Of a stretch of DNA of 64,000 bases, positions 33,777-43,984 are shown piece after piece; positions within the stretch are counted from its first letter, which is position 1; every line of letters starts with the position of its first letter. The translations under genes were made by a program, and so were the position numbers. The DNA is from Linum tenue (taxonomy: Eukaryota; Streptophyta; Magnoliopsida; Malpighiales; Linaceae). The stretch lies in assembly GCA_946122785.1 (NCBI GenBank), contig CAMGYJ010000005.1, forward strand, positions 61,826,200-61,890,199, in the 5' to 3' direction. Below the pieces are notes generated by a model. It did no database searches, was not told the origin of the DNA, and saw nothing but the letters and a program-made list of their open reading frames with translations.

Positions 33777-36720
33777 GTGTGTTGCTGCTACACTTTTCAT
33801 CAGTTGATGTCAGGTTTCTTAAAGCTAAATTCGGCTTCATTGTTTTTGTTAGGAATCGATGATGATAAGTTCACCATCGAGTTGCAATATAAAGGAGAGA
33901 TTGTGTACATACTAGACGAAGACTTGTGTTATTCTGGCGGGGAAGTTAAGTGCTTGGATTGGATAGATCCAGATTGCTTGTCTTTGTTTGAAATGGATAA
34001 ATATCTTGTTGAGTTTGGCTTCTCGGAAAGTGTCAGGATGTTGGAGGAATATAGAATGAAGAATGGGTGGGCACACTATTGGATGCAACCAGGAGAACGA
34101 TTGAAGGAAGGAATACAAGAGCTGAGAAGTGACAAAGAAATTATGGAAATGGCTACCAAGTTTGTAGAGATCTACCTGATCAACAAAGAAGAATTAACCA
34201 AAGCTAGCCTAGCTGAAGTTCAACATGAAATGACAGAGACAATATTCAAATATAATGAAATTGAAAGTAGCAGCAGGGGAAGGACCGAGTTAGAAGATGA
34301 CGTGGGCTGCCAAAACAATGTTGATCATGTTGATTACACTGCAGAGAGTGACCCAAAATCAGGTTAGGATGGTGATTTTGAGGGCAGTGATGAAGATATG
34401 TAGGGGCAAAGCAACGCTTGGGGGGGGAGTGGCAGTCATGAAACATACATTGATGATGCATTTGATGTCCATTCCGAGGATGATATATATGATTCACACT
34501 ACCTAGGCAGCATCCATTCAGATGATGATGATGAAGTATAGAGGGTTCCAAGTCGTCCAAGGTATCCCGAGTTCAATCCAGAGAAGGACATGAGTGATCC
34601 CCATTTCTGTCTACACCAAATTTTCATGGATTTTGACACTTACAAGGACCCCGTGAAGAACTACTCCATCAAGAGTAAGCAACCACTAAAGTTTAAACAT
34701 AGTGACAGTAAAAGTGTCCAAGTTGTGTGTCAAACACGTTGTCCATGGAACATATGGGGAGCCCCAACTGATGATGAAAAGGCAGTTCAGACAAGATCCT
34801 GTTGTCTAAAGCATGAGGGGTGCATCATGATGTTCAAGAACAATTTTAGGGATGCTAACTACATAGCTCGAAGGTACATGCAGAGGTTTCAGGCTGATCC
34901 ACAATGGGGGGTTGCCTCAATTGTCCAAAGAGTTGCAGAAGATTATAATTGGACTATTTCAAGGTGGAATGCATGGAGCATCAGACATCTTGCCATGGAT
35001 CTATTGAGAGGCAATGCTAAAGAGTAGTATCATAAACTTCAAGAATAATGTGCTCAAGTTGTTAGGACAAGCCCTGGTTCAACCTGTTATGTGGAAACAA
35101 CTGAGCATTCTAATGTCTTCAAAGGATGTATTGTTATTTACAACCTTGTAAGCAAGGGGTTGCTTTCTGCAGGAAAGTAGTTCTTCTTGACAGATGTTTT
35201 TTGAAGACAGACTATGGAGGACAATTACTCTCTGCAGTTAGCCTAGATGGGAACAGGGGGAGTTTTCCTCTAGCATATGTCGCATGCAAAGTTGGGAATA
35301 GAGATAACTGGACCTGGTTCCTAAACCAGCTATATCTAGACCTAGATATCTTCGAGGATTCAGGAAAATGGACATTTCTGTCAGATAAGCAAAAAGCAAG
35401 AATATTTTTATAATGTTTTGTTTTGCTGTAGAGTAATGTGGTATTAAGATGTAATTGCTTTATAATGTTGTTTTGTAGGGTCTGTTGAATGCTCATAGGT
35501 GGTTGCTTGACAAGTCATTCTCACAATGGACGAGGTCACATTTCCAACCATATTCCAAGTCAGTTGTGCTGACAAACAACATTTGTGAAAGTTGGAATAG
35601 CTCTCTACTAGGAGCTAGGACCAAACCTATTATAAGCATGTTCGAGACTATTAGGAAAATCTTGATGCACAGGTTTCGTTCTAGGAAGGTAAAAGCTGAG
35701 TTGAAATTCAAAGGTCGATTTTGTCCTAACATTAAGAGAAGGCTGGACTCGGCTCAGAAAGCTAGCTTCACTTGTAATGCCATTCAGAGTGGTCCACAGT
35801 AGTTTCAGGTTTCATGTCCTCAAGGTCAGGTGGTTGTTGATGTCAGTAAGTCCAAGTGCACTTGTAGGATGTGGGAGTTACCAGGTTTACCCTGCCCTCA
35901 TGCCACATGCTGCATATGGCAACTCTTGAAAAGGATAGAGCATTACGTGGATGAGTGCTATGAGGTCAATGCTTACCTTCAGGCTTACTCTGGTGAGGTG
36001 GAACCCATGGTTGGGCCAGAGTCTTGGCTGCCAAGTGGGAAGGAACCTGTGTTGCCCCCACCGTTGGTTGTAGGTGAATCAAATAAAGGAAGGCGTCAAA
36101 CCAAAAGGAGAAAGGGCATTGAGGAGACAACAGGCCCTGAAAATCAGAAACGCAAGTTTAGAGATGCAAATGAGAGGATGAGTAGGAAAGGAAAGGAAAG
36201 GGGGGAACCATTCATTGTAGTGTGTGTAAGCTAGCAAGGCACAACAAGTAGAGGTGACAATTCTCAATCCAATACACCAATCCAATAATCCAATCCATTA
36301 AAAATATCCACCTAATCCAATCCATTTAAATCCAATCCATTTGATCCAAATCCAATTGGATTGGTGGTTTCATGGATCAATCCATGGATCCAAATGGCAA
36401 ATTACAGTTTGGTACCTACACTTTTTATATTTGACAATTTGGTACTCAAAAATTAATTTTTTATACGAAAAATGTCATTGGAAAATTACGTTTTGGTACC
36501 TAAAATTTTTCATTACGACATTTTAGTACCTAAACTTTTCATATTTTACATATTGGTCCTTGGTTTAGGATGTCATTTGGATTCATGGATAATCCACCAA
36601 TCCATTTGATCCATGGATCCACCAATCCATTTGCCACTTCTAACAACAAGTCATTCCATTCAAAGGGGAAGAAGGGGGGGAAACTCAGCAACCGAGGTGA
36701 GACAAATAGTTTTATGATTG
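33777..36720 (+). pseudogene. MULE transposase, broken
   Basis: Blocks in order: an N-terminal PB1-like plant transposase domain (33777-34367, includes DKFTIELQYKGEIVYI); a MuDR DNA-binding-like domain (34590-35027, LKFKHSDSKSVQVVCQTRCPW); the start of the DDE domain (35126-35413, LDRCFLKTDYGGQLLSAVSL and WTFLSDKQK); and the C-terminal region (35485-36234) with WSRSHF-like WTRSHFQPYSKS and a SWIM zinc finger CTCRMWELPGLPCPHATCC. Between DKQK and NAHRWLL a block of roughly 90 residues usual in the family is missing. Stops separate the blocks. The final zinc knuckle (CSVCKLARHNKS) is out of frame and a MITE lies in it. It is inactive. Confidence 0.88.
36249..36642. mobile_element. hAT-like MITE inside the MULE
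   Basis: Ends TAGAGGTGACAA and TTGCCACTTCTA, with a perfect 8-bp duplication ACAACAAG (36241-36248, 36643-36650). The interior is a run of 'aatccaatccat' repeats. It interrupts the transposase zinc-knuckle codons. Confidence 0.88.
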
Positions 36721-38242
36721 GTTAATTGAGAAATTTTTCAGTTCTAATGTTTGTGTTTATGGTTTGTAGGGAAGCCACCACCGACGGGTTCAATTGGTGT
36801 TGTATTACAATGGATGCCTGATGTATGGTCCTAATGTTTAACAACCATTATTATGTTCTTTGTAACTTGTGAGATTATGACAAATTGTTTTTGATTTGTA
36901 GGGAAGCACTCAAACTCGTCCAATGCATCCCTCAAGTCAAGCTGAAACTACCTCTTTTCCCTCCCAACAAAGCAGCCAAAGCTTCACCTCAGGTTCTCTA
37001 CCACCTCGACAAAGCAGTCAATCCGAGGGACAAGCATCACGCTTTGCACAAGGTGAGTAGAGGCAAAGAAAACTTCCTGTTAGAGGAAAAGTCCAGAGGA
37101 AAGGGAAGATGTGATCTTCGTAGACAAATGGGGTGTGGGGTTTAGGTAGTAGGATGCAGTCCTTGTTTTCCTTTGTTTTTTGGGCACTTACATGACTATT
37201 AGCTACTTTTTGGGGAGTTCTGATTTCAATACAGTTTTTGGTGTTCATTATCCATATATAGTCATTGACATCGATCACCAAATATGTAGGCTGATCTATT
37301 TTGCAGCAGCTTTTAGCATAGTTGTTATGTAGGCTGGTTTTGGGTATAAAACTAAACAGGAAGACTAATCTATTTTGAAGCAGCAGCTAGCCATAGTAAC
37401 ACTTCTTATGGCTTTTACATCATTCAAATACATTACATCATTCAAAACAAGTTTCCCTAACACATTATTATCATCCATAACAGGTTCCCTAACTCATTAC
37501 ATAATCCACAACAGGTTCCCACTTAATTAATTGTTTTCAAACAGGAAATCCATCACACTCTTTGCCAAAAGAGCTCCAACCACAATAAAAAAACCCTTTG
37601 CTGATTTCTCGGACAAATGAGCTGCGATCGTTCCTCCTCTCCACCTCTCGGATTCTTTTGTGCAAGGTAAGAACAAGGCGCTTAATAATATCTTCAAGTA
37701 GTGGATCAATCCAACGAAAATAATTACATGAATTTGCACCCTACGAATCAAACAAGAGAAGAATCAGATCCATAGTTTACATATTAGAAAGGTTTGACAA
37801 AATGAAAGCTAAGGTTTAATCTTTCTAATCTAATCATCTTACCCGGTAATTGGTGCAACCGAAGAACCATCTTCCGGGGTTGCCATCGGTCCATGAAGTC
37901 CGAACTCCGAAGAACCGCCGGTACCGTGCACCGGCACATTGGACCTGCAGCCGCCATTGTCGACCGGCTTGGAGGAAAGAGGAAGCGGGCAGAAATGAAT
38001 TGAGAGAAGGGTGTGCTTTTTTATAGCAATTTTGGCACATGAAAGGAAGAAATGAGAGAGCTGAGTGAATATAAAGTAGGAGGAAGAGCGGGATAAGGGC
38101 AAGCCGCGCGGAAAGAAATGTGTGTAAAGGGATTTTTGTGGCCAGAAGCTGAATCAACAAGAGGTGCTGACCTGTTCTTCTTGCGTGTAAGGAAAATTAC
38201 CTTCACAGTACCTGCCGTTGATGAAGCCTGGAGCTTGGAGCC

Positions 38243-38656
38243 TTTCATTTTCAATCTCAATTGAAGGAAAGGCTGGAGCCTGGAGGTGGTTTTGTTAGCC
38301 AAGGCTATACGGCGGCGTATCTGCTTGCTCAATCTTCTCAAACTCAAACTTCCGATTTCGAGTGTTTCTGTTTTTAGTTTTCCCTCTCATACACTCTCCA
38401 CTCCACTCTCTATTCTTCTCCAGTCTCCGCTCCTCCTCTTCACCAAAAAATCCACTGCTTCCTCCGCCAGAATCCAAGTCCGGAAACCGGCGGCGTCCTC
38501 ACAATCAAGCTCTAACCCCCTCGGGAGCTTGGATCAGTCGACCTTAATTCTTTCAGCTTCTAGGGTTTAGCTTCGGGGAGCAGGAGCAAAGATATAAACC
38601 CTAACTCGGTCCAAACCGGCTCACCTTCTTCCAGCTGCTGGGCATTTCCAGGAACG
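38243..38656 (+). promoter_or_regulatory. SPC24 upstream region
   Basis: Pyrimidine-rich leader-like sequence (38370-38480) precedes the ATG. The MULE ends only about 415 bp upstream of the start codon. No definite TATA box was found. Confidence 0.4.
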
Positions 38657-39824
38657 ATGGCGGATTTACTTGGGGGAACCAATCTGGACAAGTTAATGTC
38701 GTTTAGTGACGATCTGGTGGCGGTGTTGAAGAAGCAAACCAGCATTCATTCCTTGGCCCAATGTCTTGACGAGTCGAAAGCTCTTCACACCTTTTCTGAG
38801 GCGGAATTCGACGAGGTCCACACCCAGCTCGAAGGTCCCCCCTTTTCTCCATCTAGTATCTGCCTCTGAATTTTGAACTCTTGGTTTGCTCTGCTATGCA
38901 TTTCCCGATTTATGATTGTCAATAGGAGCTCTTTTCAGTATGTTTCCCATGACTTTTTGTTCCGCTGGGTGGAAATCTAGTGAATTATGTATGTTTCGGA
39001 GTCTTGAGTCTGAGTTGACTCTGGAATCAATTTTGTGTTGACCCGACGAAGCCACTGTCTTTTGTTCAGATTACGAGAGAAAGATAGAGGAATGCAAGCG
39101 GAAGACTCAAAAGGCAAAACTGGAAGTGCGTGATGAAGCAGAGATAGACCTTTTACAGAAGGAGTTAGAAGCTGAGCTCGAAAAGGAACGTGCTTTACGA
39201 GAGGATCTCAGATAAGGGCATCTGTATATATTATGAAATCGATGGTTTGAGTTTATGAAATGTTGGTTCCCTTCCATTGATTGGTTTTGTTTCTCATTCT
39301 GTCAAACACAGTGATCAACAATCAGATCAGTGATTTAGAGCAGCGAAGGGGCTCCGTTGACGAGCAAATTCAATTGAGAAAGAAACTGTATCGAGAAGAG
39401 TCGAGGGCACAGTGAGTAGTAGATAAACCTCCTATGATGTCATCTGTGGAAAATATAATCTTTGGATTTTGTTGATCTCTTTGCCCAACAGGAAGTGAAG
39501 CATACTTTGGTTTGACATTTACAGGAAGAAGCTTTCGATGTATGCTTCTGTGACGAATATCATTCCTGACTTGGGCGATCGTTCCAAAATCTCAGGCCGT
39601 ATCCTTGTCTAAGCCAATCATATATGGTTTGTTTCTCTTTTTTCCCCCCCTACAAAGACGTTTCTGATATGTTTTGTAGCATGCTTGCTTGGGGTTTCTT
39701 AATTCCAGCTTTAGATATAGTAGACCGGGATAAGAGGATGGTTGAGAAGTTTGAGTTCAACCCAGCAGAATCAACTGCATTTGAAACATGTGAGAGCATT
39801 TGGAAGTTGATAAATCACCGATAG
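38657..39824 (+). CDS. SPC24: Kinetochore protein SPC24 homologue, five exons
   Basis: SPC24 is a subunit of the NDC80 complex and pairs with SPC25 to anchor the complex at the inner kinetochore; the Arabidopsis homologue is MUN. Exons: 38657-38834, 39070-39211, 39310-39411, 39525-39598, 39715-39824. Phases join exactly to give 201 aa. The N-terminal ~58 residues (FSDDLVAVLKKQTSIHSLAQ) are followed by a Glu/Lys-rich coiled coil (about residues 60-140, including EIDLLQKELEAELEKER) and a C-terminal globular part with LSMYASVTNIIPDLGD and HIVDRDKRMVEKFEF. Intron 2 begins ATAAGG and ends AC, the only reading that keeps frame. Intron 4 starts GTATCCTTG with TTTCTTAAT close to its acceptor, a U12-type signature. 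An LTR element begins 119 bp past the stop. Confidence 0.93.
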
Positions 39825-39894
39825 GCATTCAAACATCCATAGGTTCCTTCAGAGCTCTCCGATCTGTTTCCTGCTGATCTGGTTCCATGGAGAT

Positions 39895-39912
39895 AGTGTG
39901 TGTGTGTGTGTG
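39895..39912. repeat. TG dinucleotide run
   Basis: (GT)n microsatellite in the presumed SPC24 3' UTR. Confidence 0.8.
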
Positions 39913-39938
39913 TTACTAACACCTTTTCTGTACCATAT

Positions 39939-39943
39939 GTTAT
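39939..39943. repeat. Target-site duplication GTTAT (left)
   Basis: GTTAT directly precedes the 5' LTR and recurs at 45160-45164 directly after the 3' LTR. Confidence 0.92.
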
Positions 39944-40122
39944 TGTTTACACCTAAAAAATACTAGTGTACCACATTGATTACTTACAATGCACTAACTG
40001 CCTTTATAAGGCCAGATCATTAATAACAATTAGTGTTATTTGAACTGGGCCTCATGATACTAGTTTTTAAGCCCAAATCACTAAGTCTCCAAGAAGGAGC
40101 TAGTCTCATCGCGAGTTGGGTA

Positions 40123-40590
40123 GCCCGACGTGGTCGTGAGATCTAGACCACGTTGGCATCAAATCTAGAGCCCGACGTGGTCGTGAGATCTAGACCATGT
40201 CGGCATCAAATCTAGAGCTCTACGTGGTCATGAGATCTAGACCACTTTGGCTTCAAACTTAGAGCCTGACGTGGTCGTGAAATCTAGACTGCGTCGGCAT
40301 CAACTTTAGAGCTCGACGTGGTCGCGAGATCTAGACCATCAAATTTAGAGCCCGGCGTGGTCATGAGATCTAGACCATGTCGGCATCAAATTTAGAGCCC
40401 GGCGTGGTCATGAGATCTAGACCATGTCGGCATCAAATTTTGAGCCCGACGTGGTTATGAGATCTAGACCACGTTGGCTTCAAACTTAGAGCTCTACGTG
40501 GTCATGAGATTCATGAGATCTAGACCACGTTGGCGTCAAACTTAGAGCTCTACGCGGTCGCGAGATCTAGGCCACATCGTGAGACCAAGC
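40123..40590 (+). repeat. About ten 47-bp units with palindromic core, in LTR U3
   Basis: Each unit reads roughly GCCCGACGTGGTCRTGAGATC then TAGACCAYGTYGGC then CATCAAAYYTAGA. GTGGTC and GACCAC are inverses around AGATCT, so each unit can form a stem. ACGTGG is a G-box/ABRE-like core. One unit is shortened and one carries a small internal duplication. The same array is at 44164-44631 in the 3' LTR. Confidence 0.92.
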
Positions 40591-40809
40591 CCAAGATCCG
40601 AGCTAACAAGTTGGAAGTAAGAAGGCAAGTCATGTGGGAGAGGCAAGTAACAAGACGACAGTTTCAGGATGAAGAGCAGGCGGTTAACGGAGAAACTGCC
40701 GAGTATCCCACGTGCAATGACACGTCAGCCACGTCCGAGAAAGAAGGAGAGCAGTTCCTTTTGGAAGTTATTCTAAGACAGTTTCTACGACGGTTATCAT
40801 CTCAAGGGC

Positions 40810-40817
40810 TATAAATA
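40810..40817 (+). promoter_or_regulatory. LTR TATA box
   Basis: TATAAATA about 220 bp after the repeat array, repeated at 44851-44858 in the 3' LTR. Confidence 0.75.
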
Positions 40818-41123
40818 GGAGGAGGAGTCGACAGAGGAGGAGGTCGCCAAATTCACACCAGACAACACAATGTCTAATTTTATCTCTTTATCCTTTCCTC
40901 TGCAATTTTAGCCGTAGTCGTAGATCTGGAGCTCTCACTGAACCTCCATAGGAGTAGGGTAATTTAATTTAGATTCTGTCTCGTGAGTCGGGTAAACATC
41001 GAACACCCTCGTTCGAACTGTGTTTGAAGAGGTGTGAACCGTGTCTTAGTGATCGTTGTCCAAAGAAGTCAAGGTGCATTCAATTCGTTTCAACGCAAGT
41101 TTTTCTCACAGGAGAACAAAATT

Positions 41124-41141
41124 TGGCACACCTGGTGGGAC
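41124..41141 (+). promoter_or_regulatory. Primer-binding-site candidate
   Basis: TGGCACACCTGGTGGGAC lies five bases inside the 5' LTR. The leading TGG pairs with the CCA end of a tRNA. I cannot name the tRNA from the sequence alone. Confidence 0.65.
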
Positions 41142-41157
41142 ACTTGTGTTTGATTTG

Positions 41158-43014
41158 ATGGCTCCAAGACAGAGACAACAAGAAGGTGATCTCTCACCTG
41201 GGCTTGTGAAGAAGCACGTGGCTAAATTTGAATTTGGCCAAGAGATGAAAGATGTTGCCGTAAACAATGGCATGGTGGAGACTTCGTCACCGGCGGCACC
41301 AAGTGTTGATATAACCACCAACATCATGTTACTTCACAAGATAATGGAGGAAGACCGCAAGATGATGGCGGAGAACCGTCAAGCCTTGGAGGAAAACTAC
41401 AAGATGATGATGGAGAACCATCAAGCCTTGGAGGAGAACCGCATGTTGAGGGCGGAGAACGTCCGAGCCATGGAGGAACATCGTCATTCCTTGGAGGGAT
41501 GCCTAGTCAGCCTTGATCGTGGTACCCAACAAGTAAGCCTCCGCCTAGAATCTCTCACTTCTCATCTAGATAATCGTGTAAGTCAACTTATAGAGTTGGT
41601 TAACAAAAATAATGACGATTTCAATGATTTGAAAAACCTTTTGATAAAACAAGTGGTTCAATCAAGAGATTTGCCACTAGATGGTACAAACTCTTCTACT
41701 AATGACCAGAGTGGCCAACTATGGCAGAAGAGCTTGTCACCTCCAGTGGCAAGCAAACCACTCCCTCAATGTGAGAGTTGTGGTGAGAGGTCCACCTCCA
41801 CTCTAAACACTAGTCATGGGGTCTTGCATGTACAAGGTGATGTTCAACCACTCGTTCTCGAGACAAGATCAGATGAGACACTTGTCAATGGACGAGATGG
41901 TGAAGATCCATTAAACGTGGAACAAGTACCACCACATGCTTGCCCACCCCCAAAGTCACCCCTATTGAGTGGACAAAGAGGCGATTCTGATGGACTCAAC
42001 ACACTTAGAGCTCAGCAAGGGGGGCATGAAAGTCTAACTTCCCACAAGTTGACGCCGAGATGTCCATCTAGGGGGCATGTGGTGTCTAAGAGGTCACATC
42101 AATCACAAGCAACACATGCTTGTGCTAAACATATTAATTTGGCTAAGTCTGGAAAGGGGGGCATGCCTCCAACCACTTGCAGTAGACATGGGAGCATATC
42201 TAACAAGTCACGACGTGAGAAAGCCATAAAAAGTTATTGTAGATTTGAAAATTTGGCTAAGTATGGACAAGACATGTCCAAGAAGCCATATGAAGTGCAA
42301 GTCACACATGTTTGCCATAACCATGCTAATTTGACTAAGTCTGGACAAGGGAGCATTTCACCTACCATGAAGAATGGAGTAGAGAGCATCTCCAAGAAGA
42401 CACAAGAAGTCAAACCCCCACACGGATTTTGTAAGCGTGAGATTATGGATAAGGGTGGATTGGGGGGCAAGTCCATGTCAATGAATAGTAAGTACTCGAC
42501 ACCAACCACAAAGAGTGGACATGGGGGCATGTATAAGAAGTCACCATACACACCAGCCAAACATGGTTGCACCAAGAATCAATGGTGGTTGAGTGCTAAG
42601 TGTAGGGGCCAACAAGGTTTAGATGTTGAAAGACGAAGACAAGGAAGCTACACGAGTGGTTGTCGACTTGTCAAGTCTAGACTTGGTCCCCAACATTGTG
42701 AGGAGATTAAGCATGTATCAAGTGGGAGGAAATCAAGGCAGAATAATAATTATGATAGCCTTGACATCTCAAGTAAGATGGCCCAAGCAAAGAAGCATGA
42801 GACCTCATGCAAGGCCACCAAGACTAGACATGCTGACCATGTACCACCCATTACTAAGCTAGAAAATTCAAAGTTAATGTATGAAGATTTATCTCCCATG
42901 GAGGAAAAGAGTCATGTGGTCTATGGATGGCATGTCTGGTTTGATCCATGGACTTGGCAATGGGTTTACACCTTCGGTACATTGATTGTTGCCAAAGGCT
43001 ATGGAGAGCAGTGA
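41158..43014 (+). CDS. Uncharacterised 618-aa coiled-coil and repeat protein of the LTR element
   Basis: I do not recognise this protein. The start MAPRQRQQEGD is the first ATG inside the internal region; an upstream in-frame ATG lies in the LTR. Residues about 55-165 form a likely coiled coil containing three 14-residue repeats (MMAENRQALEEN, MMMENHQALEEN, RAENVRAMEEH). Residues about 200-260 include CESCGERS. From about 300 to 480 there are degenerate repeats of the form H-x-C-x(3)-H-x-N-L-x-K-S-G-x-G with many Lys, Cys and His, for example HACAKHINLAKSGKGG, HVCHNHANLTKSGQGS and HGFCKREIMDKGGLGG. The C-terminus is aromatic (YGWHVWFDPWTWQWVY). No classical gag CCHC box or enzyme motif is seen. 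An intact 1.86-kb frame in a young element suggests it is expressed or was until recently. A gag-like RNA-binding role is only inference. Confidence 0.85.
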   Translation: MAPRQRQQEGDLSPGLVKKHVAKFEFGQEMKDVAVNNGMVETSSPAAPSVDITTNIMLLHKIMEEDRKMMAENRQALEENYKMMMENHQALEENRMLRAENVRAMEEHRHSLEGCLVSLDRGTQQVSLRLESLTSHLDNRVSQLIELVNKNNDDFNDLKNLLIKQVVQSRDLPLDGTNSSTNDQSGQLWQKSLSPPVASKPLPQCESCGERSTSTLNTSHGVLHVQGDVQPLVLETRSDETLVNGRDGEDPLNVEQVPPHACPPPKSPLLSGQRGDSDGLNTLRAQQGGHESLTSHKLTPRCPSRGHVVSKRSHQSQATHACAKHINLAKSGKGGMPPTTCSRHGSISNKSRREKAIKSYCRFENLAKYGQDMSKKPYEVQVTHVCHNHANLTKSGQGSISPTMKNGVESISKKTQEVKPPHGFCKREIMDKGGLGGKSMSMNSKYSTPTTKSGHGGMYKKSPYTPAKHGCTKNQWWLSAKCRGQQGLDVERRRQGSYTSGCRLVKSRLGPQHCEEIKHVSSGRKSRQNNNYDSLDISSKMAQAKKHETSCKATKTRHADHVPPITKLENSKLMYEDLSPMEEKSHVVYGWHVWFDPWTWQWVYTFGTLIVAKGYGEQ

Positions 43015-43539
43015 CATTTGTCACTTCTTGCCATATAAAATAAATAAATTTATATAATGTACTTATTATATATTAGTTATAAAAAAATATTGTAGCCAAA
43101 CGTGGCTAAAAGAAAAGATAGAAGGAAAATATCAAAGTGAAAATCTTGAGTTGGAGTTGTTAGACTTCGACATGAAGATCTTGCCACCAAGTCGTTGTAA
43201 TGGCTTGACATGACGAGCCATACATCAGGCCATGCCATGCCATCTTATCTTGTCCCGAGTAGTCACGGCCTGGGGGGCATGATGGCTTGAAACGTGGTAG
43301 TAGAGGAGTGGTGACCAGAATGTCTCTACCAACATAAAAATGAACATTAGTTTGTCTAAGGCAAAAAAGTAGACGACTTGACTTGTCGCGAGGAAGCTGT
43401 CTAGCCTTGTGACGAGGTGAGATGAGCCAATCTATGCCAAACTAGCTGCGAAAAATTCTAAGTTATTCTCTCAACCATGTGGCAAAGTACGAAATGTCAA
43501 TGAGGGTGTAGGTGATAAAGTGAGGTTGGTGTCTCGTTG

Positions 43540-43900
43540 AATGCATTAGGTGGCTTGACCATTAAAAGCCAAAATTTGGCTAAGGCATGGGACAAGTCAT
43601 TGACGTCGAGTTCTATCCGGCCATGTTGGCATGATCATTAAAAGCCAAAATTTGGCTAAGGCATGGAACAAGTTTGGGCGTCAATTTCCATCTCGCCATG
43701 TTGGCTTGACGGGAAAAGCCAAAATTTGGCTAAGGCATGGAACAAGTTTTTACGTCAAGTTCCATCTCGCCATGTTGGCTTGACGCGAAAAACCAAAATT
43801 TGCCTAAGGCATGGGACAAGTTATGACCAGTGTTCCATCTGGACGTGTTGGCCTAATTATTGAAAGTCAAAATTTTGGCGAAGTAAAATTGGTGTGTTGA
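43540..43900 (+). repeat. Five ~75-bp repeats with a perfect 15-bp palindrome
   Basis: AGCCAAAATTTGGCT occurs at 43567, 43643 and 43717, with decayed versions near 43791 and 43866. Each unit also has 'aaggcatgg' and 'catgttggc'. It lies in the 3' non-coding interior just before the polypurine tract. Confidence 0.9.
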
Positions 43901-43970
43901 TAAGCCAACACGTTACTTGGCTAGCTTGGTGGTGTTCAACTACTTAGTCCATAATTCTTATGCACTAAGT

Positions 43971-43984
43971 AGTTGGGGGGCATT
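43971..43984 (+). promoter_or_regulatory. Polypurine-tract-like site
   Basis: TTGGGGGGCATT immediately precedes the 3' LTR, the expected position for plus-strand priming. Confidence 0.65.

Larger units (their letters stand above)
32970..38242 (+). mobile_element. Mutator-like element with transposase relic
   Basis: The left end begins GGGTTAATTGCACC at 32970. An inner inverted repeat of about 80 bp pairs 33098-33185 with 38150-38222 ('aacggcaggta', 'ggtaattttcct', 'caggtcagcacctc'). TTTCATTTT occurs at 32961-32969 and again at 38243-38251, a candidate 9-bp target duplication. If so, the outer ~125 bp of the right TIR has been replaced or lost, because 38223-38242 does not mirror the left end. 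The interior carries a MULE transposase relic and a hAT MITE. Confidence 0.8.
39944..41118 (+). repeat. 5' LTR (1175 bp)
   Basis: Starts TGTTTACACC and ends GGAGAACA. Contains the 47-bp repeat array (40123-40590) and a TATA box (40810). The leader after the TATA box contains short ORFs only. Confidence 0.95.

Noticed and set aside
40530..40814. 94-codon ORF in each LTR (also 44571-44855)
   Set aside because: Identical because the LTRs are; it covers repeat units and the TATA box region and has no motif. Probably chance.
41056..41157. Upstream start for the 618-aa protein inside the 5' LTR
   Set aside because: It would place the start across the LTR and PBS; the ATG at 41158 is the first within the internal region. 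Not excluded.
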